11,889 nt of DNA from a bacterium (GCA_021812825.1 JAKAMO010000081.1:1-11889); one strand, 5' to 3'. Counted from the first letter of the stretch, positions 1 through 6,082 are shown. Numbers and translations: made by a program. The notes: generated by a model from the letters alone, not told the origin.

Positions 1-1
1 C

Positions 2-1081
2 GAGACGATGAAGACGCTGAAGCTGCTGCTCGACGGCAACAACAGGGTGGTGCTGATGGCCCACCTGGGCCGCCCCAAGGGCAAGCCCGAGCCCAAGTAC
101 AGCCTGAAGCCCGTGGTAGACCGCCTCGCCGAGCTTTCCGGCGCCAAGGTCCATTTCGCGCCCGACTGCGTGGGCCCCGAGGCCGACAAGGTCGTGGACG
201 CGGCGAAGAAGGGGGAGATAGTCCTCCTCGAGAACCTGCGCTACCACGCCGAGGAAGAGAAGAACGACGACGCTTTCGCGAAGAAGCTGGCCCGGCACGG
301 CGAGTTCTTCGTGCAGGAGGCCTTCGGCGCGCTGCACCGCGCGCACGCCTCCACCGCCGCGATAGCGAAGTTCCTGCCCGGGGCCATAGGCTTCCTGGTG
401 CAGAAGGAGCTGGAGTACCTGGACCACGCGATGGTCAGCCCGGCCAGGCCGTTCCTGGCCATCATCGGCGGCGCCAAGGTCTCCGACAAGATCTCGGTGC
501 TCTACAGCCTGATAGAGAAGGTGGACACGCTGATCATCGGCGGCGGCATGGCCTACACCTTCCTGGCCGCGCAGAACACCAATATCGGCAACTCGCTGCT
601 CGAGGCGGACAAGGTGGAGGAGGCCAAGAACATAATCCTGAAGGCCCACCGCAACAACGTGGAGCTGCTGCTGCCGGCCGACCACCGCATCGTCACCGAG
701 ATAAAGCCCGACGCCAAGGTGGAGGTCACCCAGGCTATGGCCGTGCCCGACGGCTGGACAGGCGTGGACATAGGCCCCCGCACCGAGATGCTCTTCGCCG
801 ACAAGATAAAGGGCGCGAAGACGATATTCTGGAACGGCCCCGTAGGCATCTTCGAGACGCCGGCCTTCGCCAGCGGCAGCCTCGTCGTCGCCAACGCGAT
901 GGCGGCGGCCACGCGCGCCGGCTCCACCACGATACTCGGCGGCGGCGACACGCTCAGCGTGCTGAAGGCCGCCAAGGTCAAGCCAGAGAACATTTCCCAC
1001 TGCTCTACCGGCGGCGGCGCCAGCCTTGAGTTCGTGGAAGGAAAGCAGCTGCCCGGTCTGGTGGCGCTGTCGCAGAAATAA
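2..1081 (+). CDS. pgk: Phosphoglycerate kinase, 5'-truncated by window edge
   Basis: Glycolytic/gluconeogenic kinase that interconverts 1,3-bisphosphoglycerate + ADP and 3-phosphoglycerate + ATP in the cytosol. The reading frame is open to the window edge and 359 residues are visible. The family is usually about 390-400 residues, so roughly 30-40 N-terminal residues, including the first substrate-binding strand, lie outside. Family signatures in order: HLGRPKG (about residue 22), LLENLRYH (about 77), QEAFGALHRAHAST (family usually has N-D before AFG), GGAKVSDKI (about 156), IGGGMAYTFL, NGPVGIFE, GGGDT, and the C-terminal STGGGASLEFVEGKQLPG, which closes the nucleotide-binding domain. An internal ATG at position 8 falls inside the conserved fold and is not the true start. 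The stop codon lies 13 nt before secG, so the two genes are almost certainly co-transcribed. The common neighbour tpiA is not between them. The identification is secure. Confidence 0.97.
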   Translation, partial: ETMKTLKLLLDGNNRVVLMAHLGRPKGKPEPKYSLKPVVDRLAELSGAKVHFAPDCVGPEADKVVDAAKKGEIVLLENLRYHAEEEKNDDAFAKKLARHGEFFVQEAFGALHRAHASTAAIAKFLPGAIGFLVQKELEYLDHAMVSPARPFLAIIGGAKVSDKISVLYSLIEKVDTLIIGGGMAYTFLAAQNTNIGNSLLEADKVEEAKNIILKAHRNNVELLLPADHRIVTEIKPDAKVEVTQAMAVPDGWTGVDIGPRTEMLFADKIKGAKTIFWNGPVGIFETPAFASGSLVVANAMAAATRAGSTTILGGGDTLSVLKAAKVKPENISHCSTGGGASLEFVEGKQLPGLVALSQK

Positions 1082-1094
1082 CCCGGAGGAAGAA

Positions 1095-1466
1095 ATGTAC
1101 ACCCTTATAGTCTCACTGCACGTCATACTCGCGTTCGTCATCATAATCTCGATACTGGTCTTCCAGACCAGCAAGGGCTCCGCGCTCAGCATGTTCGGCG
1201 GCGGCGGCGACGCGCTGTTCAATGCGGCCAGCGGCACCTCGTTCATCAAGAAGTTCACCGCGATAGCGGCGGCGCTCTTCGCCGTGACGTCCCTGATGCT
1301 CACCGTGATGGGCTCCAGCGACCGCTTCCGCTCCGTGGTGCAGGAGTACCCGCTCCAGATGCCCCCGGCCCAGCAGCAGGCCGCCCCGGCCCAGCCCGGC
1401 CAGGCCGCTCCCGCGCAGCCCGCGGCAGCTCCGGCCAAGCCTGCGCCGGCCCCCGCGAAGAAGTAA
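1095..1466 (+). CDS. secG: SecG, protein-export translocase subunit
   Basis: Small membrane subunit of the SecYEG translocon, which assists SecA-driven export. The protein has 123 residues. Two transmembrane helices are visible (about 3-23 and 54-74). Between them is the cytoplasmic loop QTSKGSALSMFGGGG, the family hallmark. The C-terminus (about 88-123) is an Ala/Pro/Gln/Lys-rich low-complexity tail, common in SecG and poorly conserved. The start was chosen at ATG 1095 because GGAGGA (1085-1090) lies 4 nt upstream and the protein then begins directly at the first helix. An upstream in-frame ATG at 1026 would lie inside pgk. The gene follows pgk by 13 nt and is the last of its operon before a strong terminator. 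Five of its eight Ile codons are ATA. Confidence 0.95.
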   Translation: MYTLIVSLHVILAFVIIISILVFQTSKGSALSMFGGGGDALFNAASGTSFIKKFTAIAAALFAVTSLMLTVMGSSDRFRSVVQEYPLQMPPAQQQAAPAQPGQAAPAQPAAAPAKPAPAPAKK

Positions 1467-1486
1467 GTCGGAAGGCCCTATACGCG

Positions 1487-1513
1487 AAAAACCCCGCTCC
1501 GGCGGGGTTTTTT
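1487..1513 (+). terminator. Rho-independent terminator after secG (bidirectional form)
   Basis: An 11-bp perfect stem (AAAAACCCCGC, 1487-1497; GCGGGGTTTTT, 1502-1512) has a TCCG tetraloop and runs into a T tract on the + strand. The A run on the left arm gives a T run on the other strand, so it could also stop transcripts coming from the convergent CNNM gene. It lies 20 nt after the secG stop codon. Confidence 0.93.
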
Positions 1514-1535
1514 ATTGGATTTGCGGGGGGGCCTG

Positions 1536-1741
1536 GCGCGGGTGACGGCGGTTTTGGCTCGGAAGGCCCTCGCGCAGGCCCGAGCTTTCGAAGCGCGAGG
1601 GCCGGGTGGAGCAAAGCGACACCGCAGTGCGGGAGCGCGGCCACTGTGGCCGCTTGATAAGCATAGCTCCTGATGCGGCACGGGCATAGCCCAGTGGCCG
1701 ATAGCGTGCCTGACGAGACGAACCGCCGTCAGGACCCGCGC
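1536..1741. repeat. 206-nt hairpin-rich block closed by an imperfect inverted repeat; possible structured RNA
   Basis: No credible gene. The ends pair as GCGCGGG (1536-1542) with CCCGCGC (1735-1741) and TGACGGCGGTT (1543-1553) with AACCGCCGTCA (1721-1731), giving 18 bp with a 3-nt bulge (1732-1734). Inside are an 11-bp stem (GGCCCTCGCGC 1565-1575 / GCGCGAGGGCC 1593-1603), a GGTG/CACC hairpin near 1605-1623, a GCGGCCA/TGGCCGC hairpin with a CTG loop near 1640, enclosed by GGAGC/GCTCC, and GGCACG/CGTGCC enclosing GGGC-ATA-GCCC near 1675-1712. The block abuts the stop codon of the CNNM gene and follows the secG terminator. It does not match a class of RNase P, tmRNA, SRP or 6S RNA that I can recognise. 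It could be a mobile palindromic repeat, a 3'-UTR structure or a small RNA. Strand and function are unknown. Confidence 0.5.
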
Positions 1742-1742
1742 T

Positions 1743-3260
1743 TTACTTCATCACCTTGTTCTCGAAGGTGTTGACGATGTCCTGCAGGTTCTCGAAGGTC
1801 TTGGCCGACAGCAGCCGCTTGCGCAGCGTGAGGTTGGAGATCAGGCCGGAAAGCTGGGCCAGGATGTTCAGCTGCAGCGTGGGCTCGTTGAACGGCGTCA
1901 GGATCAGGAAGATCAGCCTTACCGGCTGGCTGTCCGGGGAGGGGAAATAGATGCCCTGCTTGCTCTTGCCCACGGCCAGCAGCGGCTTGGACAGGGAGGC
2001 CAGGCGGGCGTGGGGGAAAGCGGTCTGGTGGCCGAGGGCGGTGGAGAAATTGGTCTCGCGCTTTATTATGGCCTTAAGCGCGTCGGCCTTGTCGAAACCG
2101 GGGGCGGACTCGTGGAGGGCGTTCAGCACTTCCTCGATGGCCTCGAAGCGGCCCGCTTCCTTGAGGTCCAGCAGGCAGGCTTCCTTCTGCAGCAGGCGGC
2201 TGAGCAGCATCTTCGGCGGCTGCTCGAACTCGTCGCGGATCTCGCCGGTGAGCTCTTCCACGATGTCCTCCATGGTCAGCAGGCCGGTAGTCTCGCCCTT
2301 GGCGTTCTTGGCCAGCGCCAGCTGTATGCGCTTCTCCTGGAAATCGCGCAGCGCCCGCTCCACGGAGATATCCTCGGAGACCTCGGACAGCGGGCGCTTG
2401 ACCGCTTCGAAATCTGGGGCGTCGGAGCCGGGAGCGAGCAGGCAGTTCTGCAGGTCCTTTATGTGCACGTAGCCGACCGTGGCTCCGTCCTTGGCCACCA
2501 GCGGATAACGGGAGTAGCGCTTTTCCTTTATCATCGCTACGGCCTTTTTCGGGTCCTCGCCGAGAGTGACGAAGCTGATGGCCCCCCGCGGCGTCATGAC
2601 CTCTTTCACCTTGGTCTTGCCGAAGTCGAACAGGTGCTCGAACATCATCAGCCTGCCCAGCGAGATCTTGCCGTGCTCCTGGCTCTGGCCCAGGATCATG
2701 CGCAGCTCCTCGTCGGAATGCAGGGCCTCGCTCTCGCCGGGCTTCAGCCTGAACAGGCCGAGGAAGAGGTTGGCGCTCCTGTTGATGGCCAGCATCGGCA
2801 GGTAGGTGGCCTTGTAGAACAGCTCCAGCGGGATGGCGGCGGCCAGGGAGACCTTCTCCGGCATGGTTATGGCCAGGTATTTGGGGGCCTGCTCGCCTAC
2901 CACCACGTGCAGGCCGGTTATCGCGGCGAAGGCTATCACGAAGGAGACGGTATGCAGCGCGCCGGGGGGGAGGGGGAGCCCCAGCCAGGCGAAAGCGGGC
3001 TCGAGCAGGGCGGCCATCGCGGGCTCGCCGACCCAGCCCAGGCCGAGGCTGGCCATGGTTATGCCGAGTTGTATCGAGGAAAGGTAGGATTCTATCTGCT
3101 GCACCTGCCGCTTGGCCAGCTTGGCGGTCTTGAGGCCCTTGGCCGAGAGCTCCTCCAGCCTGGTGAAGCGGACCTTCACGAGGGCGAATTCGGCGAGGAC
3201 GAAGGCGGCGTTGAGGGCTATCAGGACGGCGGCGATGGTGAGTTCCAGGATGTATATCAC
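1743..3260 (-). CDS. CNNM/CBS (CorC/HlyC-type) membrane protein with C-terminal PTS EIIA-like domain
   Basis: Probable integral membrane transporter or regulator of the CNNM (DUF21) family, members of which are linked to Mg2+/divalent cation efflux. It has 505 residues. The CNNM domain spans about 1-190, with an N-terminal helix, the typical AEFALVKVR after it, and GEQAPK near 122-127. Next are HSDEELRMIL and VMTPR at 221-225, then a pair of CBS domains (about 217-275 and 285-340, ending ITGEIRDEFE-like). In place of the usual short CorC_HlyC C-terminal domain, about 350-500 reads as a PTS EIIA type-2 (EIIA-Ntr/fructose-like) domain. It has TAFPHARL with the likely phospho-accepting His417, then KQGIYF, PVRLIFLILTP and a C-terminal helical part. 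The start is GTG, directly before the first membrane helix. No Shine-Dalgarno sequence is visible, and a -10-like TAGAAT lies 6 nt upstream. The gene is divergent from tRNA-Leu. Domain assignments are from motifs; the transported ion is unknown. Confidence 0.88.
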   Translation of the reverse strand: MIYILELTIAAVLIALNAAFVLAEFALVKVRFTRLEELSAKGLKTAKLAKRQVQQIESYLSSIQLGITMASLGLGWVGEPAMAALLEPAFAWLGLPLPPGALHTVSFVIAFAAITGLHVVVGEQAPKYLAITMPEKVSLAAAIPLELFYKATYLPMLAINRSANLFLGLFRLKPGESEALHSDEELRMILGQSQEHGKISLGRLMMFEHLFDFGKTKVKEVMTPRGAISFVTLGEDPKKAVAMIKEKRYSRYPLVAKDGATVGYVHIKDLQNCLLAPGSDAPDFEAVKRPLSEVSEDISVERALRDFQEKRIQLALAKNAKGETTGLLTMEDIVEELTGEIRDEFEQPPKMLLSRLLQKEACLLDLKEAGRFEAIEEVLNALHESAPGFDKADALKAIIKRETNFSTALGHQTAFPHARLASLSKPLLAVGKSKQGIYFPSPDSQPVRLIFLILTPFNEPTLQLNILAQLSGLISNLTLRKRLLSAKTFENLQDIVNTFENKVMK

Positions 3261-3263
3261 GCG

Positions 3264-3276
3264 TATATTCTACAAA
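3264..3276 (-). promoter_or_regulatory. Putative -10 region of the CNNM-CBS-EIIA gene
   Basis: On the minus strand this reads TTTGTAGAATATA. The TAGAAT hexamer ends 6 nt before the GTG start, which would place the transcription start at or next to the start codon (leaderless mRNA). No convincing -35 hexamer is seen. The same phrase recurs near 9093 and 10602. Confidence 0.45.
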
Positions 3277-3293
3277 TAAAGGCGCGAATTTGG

Positions 3294-3299
3294 TAAAAT
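3294..3299 (+). promoter_or_regulatory. Putative -10 box (TAAAAT) for tRNA-Leu
   Basis: TAAAAT lies in an A/T-rich island in otherwise GC-rich DNA, about 70 nt upstream of the tRNA. The -35 position (about 3271-3276) is a poor match to TTGACA. It would form a divergent promoter pair with the CNNM gene. Confidence 0.4.
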
Positions 3300-3326
3300 A
3301 TAGACCGCTCTTTTAACCGCAATGAT

Positions 3327-3360
3327 TTCCGGGCTTACGGCGGGGAACTCCGCACCGGAA
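3327..3360 (+). other. Two-part hairpin in the tRNA-Leu 5' leader
   Basis: The outer stem is TTCCGG (3327-3332) / CCGGAA (3355-3360). The inner stem is GCGGG (3340-3344) / TCCGC (3349-3353) with a GAAC loop. It lies 11 nt before the mature tRNA 5' end. It may be a processing leader or a small structured RNA. Only the pairing is seen. Confidence 0.4.
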
Positions 3361-3371
3361 CATGGATTTAC

Positions 3372-3453
3372 GCGCGGGTGGTGGAACTGGTAGACACGCA
3401 CGTTTGAGGGGCGTGTGCCTAACGGCTTGGGGGTTCGAGTCCCCCCCCGCGCA
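3372..3453 (+). tRNA. tRNA-Leu (anticodon GAG)
   Basis: Complete class II cloverleaf of 82 nt. The acceptor stem GCGCGGG/CCCGCGC is perfect. The D arm is GTG...CAC with GGTAGA in the loop. The anticodon stem CACGT/GCGTG has one G-U pair, and the loop TTGAGGG carries GAG at 3406-3408, reading CUC/CUU. There is a long variable arm, a T arm GGGGG-TTCGAGT-CCCCC and discriminator A73. The 3' CCA is not encoded (GATTTAAA follows directly), so it must be added by a nucleotidyltransferase, unlike the tRNA-Ala in this window. Confidence 0.96.
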
Positions 3454-3467
3454 GATTTAAAAACCGC

Positions 3468-3495
3468 AAAGGCGGGGGGAAACCCTCGCCTTTTT
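3468..3495 (+). terminator. Terminator after tRNA-Leu
   Basis: An 11-bp stem with one G-U pair (AAAGGCGGGGG, 3468-3478, with CCCTCGCCTTT, 3483-3493) and a GAAA loop is followed by a T run, 14 nt after the tRNA end. Confidence 0.85.
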
Positions 3496-3504
3496 GCTTT
3501 CGGG

Positions 3505-3631
3505 GTGCGTACCAGGGGGCGGGACGCAAAACGCGCTCGGCCACACCGTGGCCTCGCGCATCATTCGGTTTCGGCGCTATGCAAGCCTCAACCTCACGAA
3601 GGTTTTGCTTACCCGCCACCCCGGCACGCAC
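3505..3631. repeat. 127-nt hairpin-rich block closed by a long imperfect stem; possible structured RNA or palindromic repeat
   Basis: The outer arms pair as GTGCGT (3505-3510) / ACGCAC (3626-3631), then CC/GG, a G-run against a C-run, GGCGGG (3518-3523) / CCCGCC (3612-3617), and GCAAAAC (3526-3532) / GTTTTGC (3602-3608). That is about 24 pairs with small bulges. Inside, GGCCAC-ACC-GTGGCC (3539-3553) is flanked by GCGC on both sides. AACCT-CACGA-AGGTT (3590-3604) is an alternative pairing near the right arm. Short open frames through this block read over the tRNA and are not credible genes. It lies just after the tRNA-Leu terminator, an arrangement like that of the 1536-1741 block after secG. 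Confidence 0.5.
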
Positions 3632-3656
3632 GAGAAGGAAAATTTCCGGCTTTTTT

Positions 3657-3664
3657 TATATCAT
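3657..3664 (+). promoter_or_regulatory. Putative -10 region of lysA
   Basis: TATATCAT in an A/T-rich island ends about 6-8 nt before the lysA ATG. No Shine-Dalgarno sequence is present between, so a leaderless or very short-leader mRNA is likely. No good -35 hexamer is seen. Confidence 0.4.
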
Positions 3665-3670
3665 TACATT

Positions 3671-4888
3671 ATGCTTTTGCGATATTTTAAACCTGCGCTC
3701 CTCAAGAAGATAGCGGCGAAGGCCGGCACGCCGGCCTATCTCTATTCCAAGCCCCTTTTCCTCAAGCAGATAAGGACCTATAAGAAGGCCTTCCGCGGCC
3801 TGGACCCGCTTTTCTGCTACGCGATGAAGGCGAACTCGAGCCGGGCGCTCTGCTCGCTGGCGGCTTCCGAAGGGTGGGGGGCTGACGTGGTCAGCGGGGG
3901 GGAGCTCTACCGCGCGCTGAAGGCGGGTTTCAAACCGGGGAAGATCATCTTCTCGGGGGTGGGGAAGACCCCTGCCGAGCTGGAATACGCGCTGAAGACC
4001 GGCATCCTTTTCATAAACGCGGAATCGATGGAGGAGGTGCTGGAGCTGGAATGCGCGGCCGCCAGGCTCGGGGTCAGGGCGCCGCTCTCGCTGCGGATAA
4101 ACCCGGACGTCGACCCCCATACGCACAAGTTCATAGCCACCGGCCTGCTCGGCACCAAGTTCGGGGTTTCTTTCGACGAGGCCCGCTCCATCTACCGCTA
4201 CGCGGCGGCCTCCCGGCACCTGCGCCCGGCGGGAGCGCAGTTCCACATAGGCTCGCAGGTGCATTCGCCGCGCCCCTACGCGCTGGCGTCGCGCAGGCTG
4301 GCCGCGTTCATCGCGGCGCTCGCTTCCGAAGGGATAGTGTTGCGCTACGCCGACGTGGGCGGCGGCTGGGGCGTGAAGGAAGGAGGGGAGATGGCCGACC
4401 CTGCCGCGCTGGCCAGGGCCGTCGGGCCCGCTTTCCGCGGATGCGGCCTGAAGCTGCTGCTGGAGCCCGGCCGTTCCGTGGCGGCCCCCGCCGGGGTGCT
4501 CCTTTCTTCCGTGATCTACCGCAAGCGCGGCGGCGGGAAGAATTTCATCATCGCGGACGCCGCGATGAACGACCTGGTCCGTCCCGCCCTGTACGGAGCC
4601 CGCCACCCGGCGGAGCTCGTCGGTCCCGGGCGCGGCCCGGCCAGGCGCTGGGACATAGTCGGGCCCGTCTGCGAGAGCGGGGATTTCCTGGCCGAGGGCA
4701 TCACGCTTAAGGAGCCCGCCTCCGGCCAGCTGATAGTCTTCTACTCCGCCGGAGCCTACGGCTTCTCTATGAGCTCCCAGTATAATTCCAGGCCACGGGC
4801 GCCGGAGGTGCTGATAACCGGGGCTTCTTCATGGCGCCTGGTCCGGCGTCGGGAGACCTATAAGGACCTGGTAGCTTCGGAGCTTTAA
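3671..4888 (+). CDS. lysA: Diaminopimelate decarboxylase
   Basis: PLP-dependent fold-type III (alanine-racemase-like) enzyme that decarboxylates meso-diaminopimelate to L-lysine, the last step of the DAP pathway. The protein has 405 residues, a normal family length. Seen: YAMKAN with the PLP Schiff-base lysine K53; SGGELYRAL (75-83); INPDVDPHTHKFIATG (143-158) and SKFG-like TKFGV; HIGSQ (192-196); GGGWG (230-234) for phosphate binding; EPGR (265-268); AAMNDLVRPALYGA (297-310); catalytic-site CESGD (334-338); GAYGFSMSSQYNSRP (361-375). The position before AGAYG is Ser where the family usually has Asp, a mild oddity. The start was set at ATG 3671, where homology begins; the frame stays open upstream into non-coding sequence. 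There is no Shine-Dalgarno sequence. The gene stands alone, ends in a hairpin terminator and converges with the amidase gene. Confidence 0.95.
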   Translation: MLLRYFKPALLKKIAAKAGTPAYLYSKPLFLKQIRTYKKAFRGLDPLFCYAMKANSSRALCSLAASEGWGADVVSGGELYRALKAGFKPGKIIFSGVGKTPAELEYALKTGILFINAESMEEVLELECAAARLGVRAPLSLRINPDVDPHTHKFIATGLLGTKFGVSFDEARSIYRYAAASRHLRPAGAQFHIGSQVHSPRPYALASRRLAAFIAALASEGIVLRYADVGGGWGVKEGGEMADPAALARAVGPAFRGCGLKLLLEPGRSVAAPAGVLLSSVIYRKRGGGKNFIIADAAMNDLVRPALYGARHPAELVGPGRGPARRWDIVGPVCESGDFLAEGITLKEPASGQLIVFYSAGAYGFSMSSQYNSRPRAPEVLITGASSWRLVRRRETYKDLVASEL

Positions 4889-4901
4889 TTACGGCCGTCG
4901 T

Positions 4902-4937
4902 AAAGCAGGAGCGCCCCGGAAGGGGCGCTCCTGCTTT
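4902..4937. terminator. Bidirectional terminator between lysA and the amidase gene
   Basis: A perfect 16-bp stem, AAAGCAGGAGCGCCCC (4902-4917) with its complement at 4922-4937, has a GGAA loop. It sits between two convergent genes, 13 nt after lysA and 17 nt after the amidase stop. T runs are short on both strands. Confidence 0.85.
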
Positions 4938-4954
4938 GGGTACGGGGCTATGTC

Positions 4955-6070
4955 TCAGTTCCGTCCGAGGAACAGCAGCAGCTGCCTCAGGCTCTCCGAC
5001 TGCGCCGGCGGCAGCGCGCCGGGCGGCGGCAGGGCCGGGGCGGAGGGTTGGGGTTGCGGGGGAAAGATCTGCGCCGCCAGCGAGGATTTCTGGGCGTACA
5101 GCCCGTCGCCGGGGCAGTCCGTATCGCCCAGGTCCCGGTGGGCGTAGAAGCTGCTTATGCCGACCGAGTAGGCGTCACGGATATAGGCTCCCAGCTCCAC
5201 GAAGGAGCGCCGGGTCTCCGGAGTGAAAACGTCGTCGGCGGGGGGATGGTAGTTCCCCATTATCGAGATGCCGATGTTGCCGGGGTTGTGATGCAGCACG
5301 TGGGCGCCCTGCACGCCTATCGGTCTGCCCTCGAAGATGCGGCCTTCTGGATCGATAAGGAAGTGGTAGCCGATGTCGTTCCAGCCCTTGGCGTGCTGGT
5401 GGTAATCCTGCGTGAACTGCATCTCGGTGACGGAATCCTGGTAGCTGCGCGGGTAGTGGCCCTGCGTGTGGTGCAGCGTGAAGAAGAACTGGCTGACCGG
5501 AGTGTAAGGCTCCTTGGGAGGCGCGGCTCCCCACTGGGCGCGGCGGATGAGGGAGAACGGCGCGGTGGAGGGGACGAAGAGCGACGGGTCGGGAACGTAG
5601 GGGGCTGTGGAAGCCGGTACGGCCGTCTCGCGCAGGTCGCCCGACAGCAACAGCTCGGTGCCGTAGACGATAACGGAGGCCGGGCCTTTGAGGCCGAGGT
5701 CGGTGACGCTGACGCGCAGCCGGCGGGCGGACCTGGCCGGCGCGCGGTAGCGGGCCCAGAACCGGCCGTTCGGGAAGCGGCGGAACCCGTCCCGCTCATA
5801 GCGCACGGCGCCGGAGAAGAAGCCGTCGCCCTTTCCCTCCACTTCCAGGCTGATGGCGCCGTCGGGCATCAGGCCCTGCAGCAGGATGGTGTCGTACTCC
5901 TTGCCGGGATCGTCGCTGTAGCCGGTCCTGAAGCAGGTCCTGCCCTGGGACGAGGGAGAGAACTGCAGCTGGATGGGATAGCCGAGCCCTGGAAAGGAAA
6001 GGTCCTTTTCCTCTCCGGCCGCGAAGAGGGTGCCGGGCGTCATCAGGAGGCAAAGCAGGAGCTTGAGCAT
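4955..6070 (-). CDS. Exported N-acetylmuramoyl-L-alanine amidase (Amidase_2/PGRP family)
   Basis: Zinc amidase expected to cleave the MurNAc-L-Ala bond of peptidoglycan outside the cytoplasmic membrane. It has 371 residues. A signal peptide is visible at 1-18 (MLKLLLCLLMTPGTLFAA). About 20-165 is an N-terminal region that I cannot assign; it is rich in beta-type sequence and may be a targeting domain. The catalytic domain (about 172-335) shows RRAQWGA (176-182), LHHTQG with zinc-ligand H200, GWNDIGYHFLID (229-240), EGRPIGVQGAHV, NPGNIGISIMGNY (262-274), and AHRDLGDTDCPGD with probable ligands H311 and C319. A Pro/Ala-rich tail (337-356) precedes a short helix. ATG at 6070 has AGGA about 5 nt upstream and a perfect TATAAT (6083-6088). 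It follows the glycosyltransferase cluster on the same strand but appears to have its own promoter. Confidence 0.92.
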   Translation of the reverse strand: MLKLLLCLLMTPGTLFAAGEEKDLSFPGLGYPIQLQFSPSSQGRTCFRTGYSDDPGKEYDTILLQGLMPDGAISLEVEGKGDGFFSGAVRYERDGFRRFPNGRFWARYRAPARSARRLRVSVTDLGLKGPASVIVYGTELLLSGDLRETAVPASTAPYVPDPSLFVPSTAPFSLIRRAQWGAAPPKEPYTPVSQFFFTLHHTQGHYPRSYQDSVTEMQFTQDYHQHAKGWNDIGYHFLIDPEGRIFEGRPIGVQGAHVLHHNPGNIGISIMGNYHPPADDVFTPETRRSFVELGAYIRDAYSVGISSFYAHRDLGDTDCPGDGLYAQKSSLAAQIFPPQPQPSAPALPPPGALPPAQSESLRQLLLFLGRN

Positions 6071-6082
6071 GGCGTCCTATTA

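Noticed and set aside
1536..1741. Possibility that the block is RNase P RNA, tmRNA, SRP RNA or 6S RNA
   Set aside because: I could not find the conserved sequence elements of these RNAs on either strand, and the tRNA-like ends of tmRNA are absent. A covariance search would settle it.
2010..3296. 428-codon open frame on the + strand opposite the CNNM gene
   Set aside because: It is rich in Gly, Gln, Glu and His, as expected for the antisense of a GC-rich gene. It has no recognisable domain, and the opposite strand has clear family motifs.
3419..3631. 70-codon open frame on the minus strand ending GGGLEPPSR, and a 91-codon + frame at 3415-3690
   Set aside because: Both read across tRNA-Leu and the hairpin-rich block. 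They have no ribosome-binding site and no protein-like composition.
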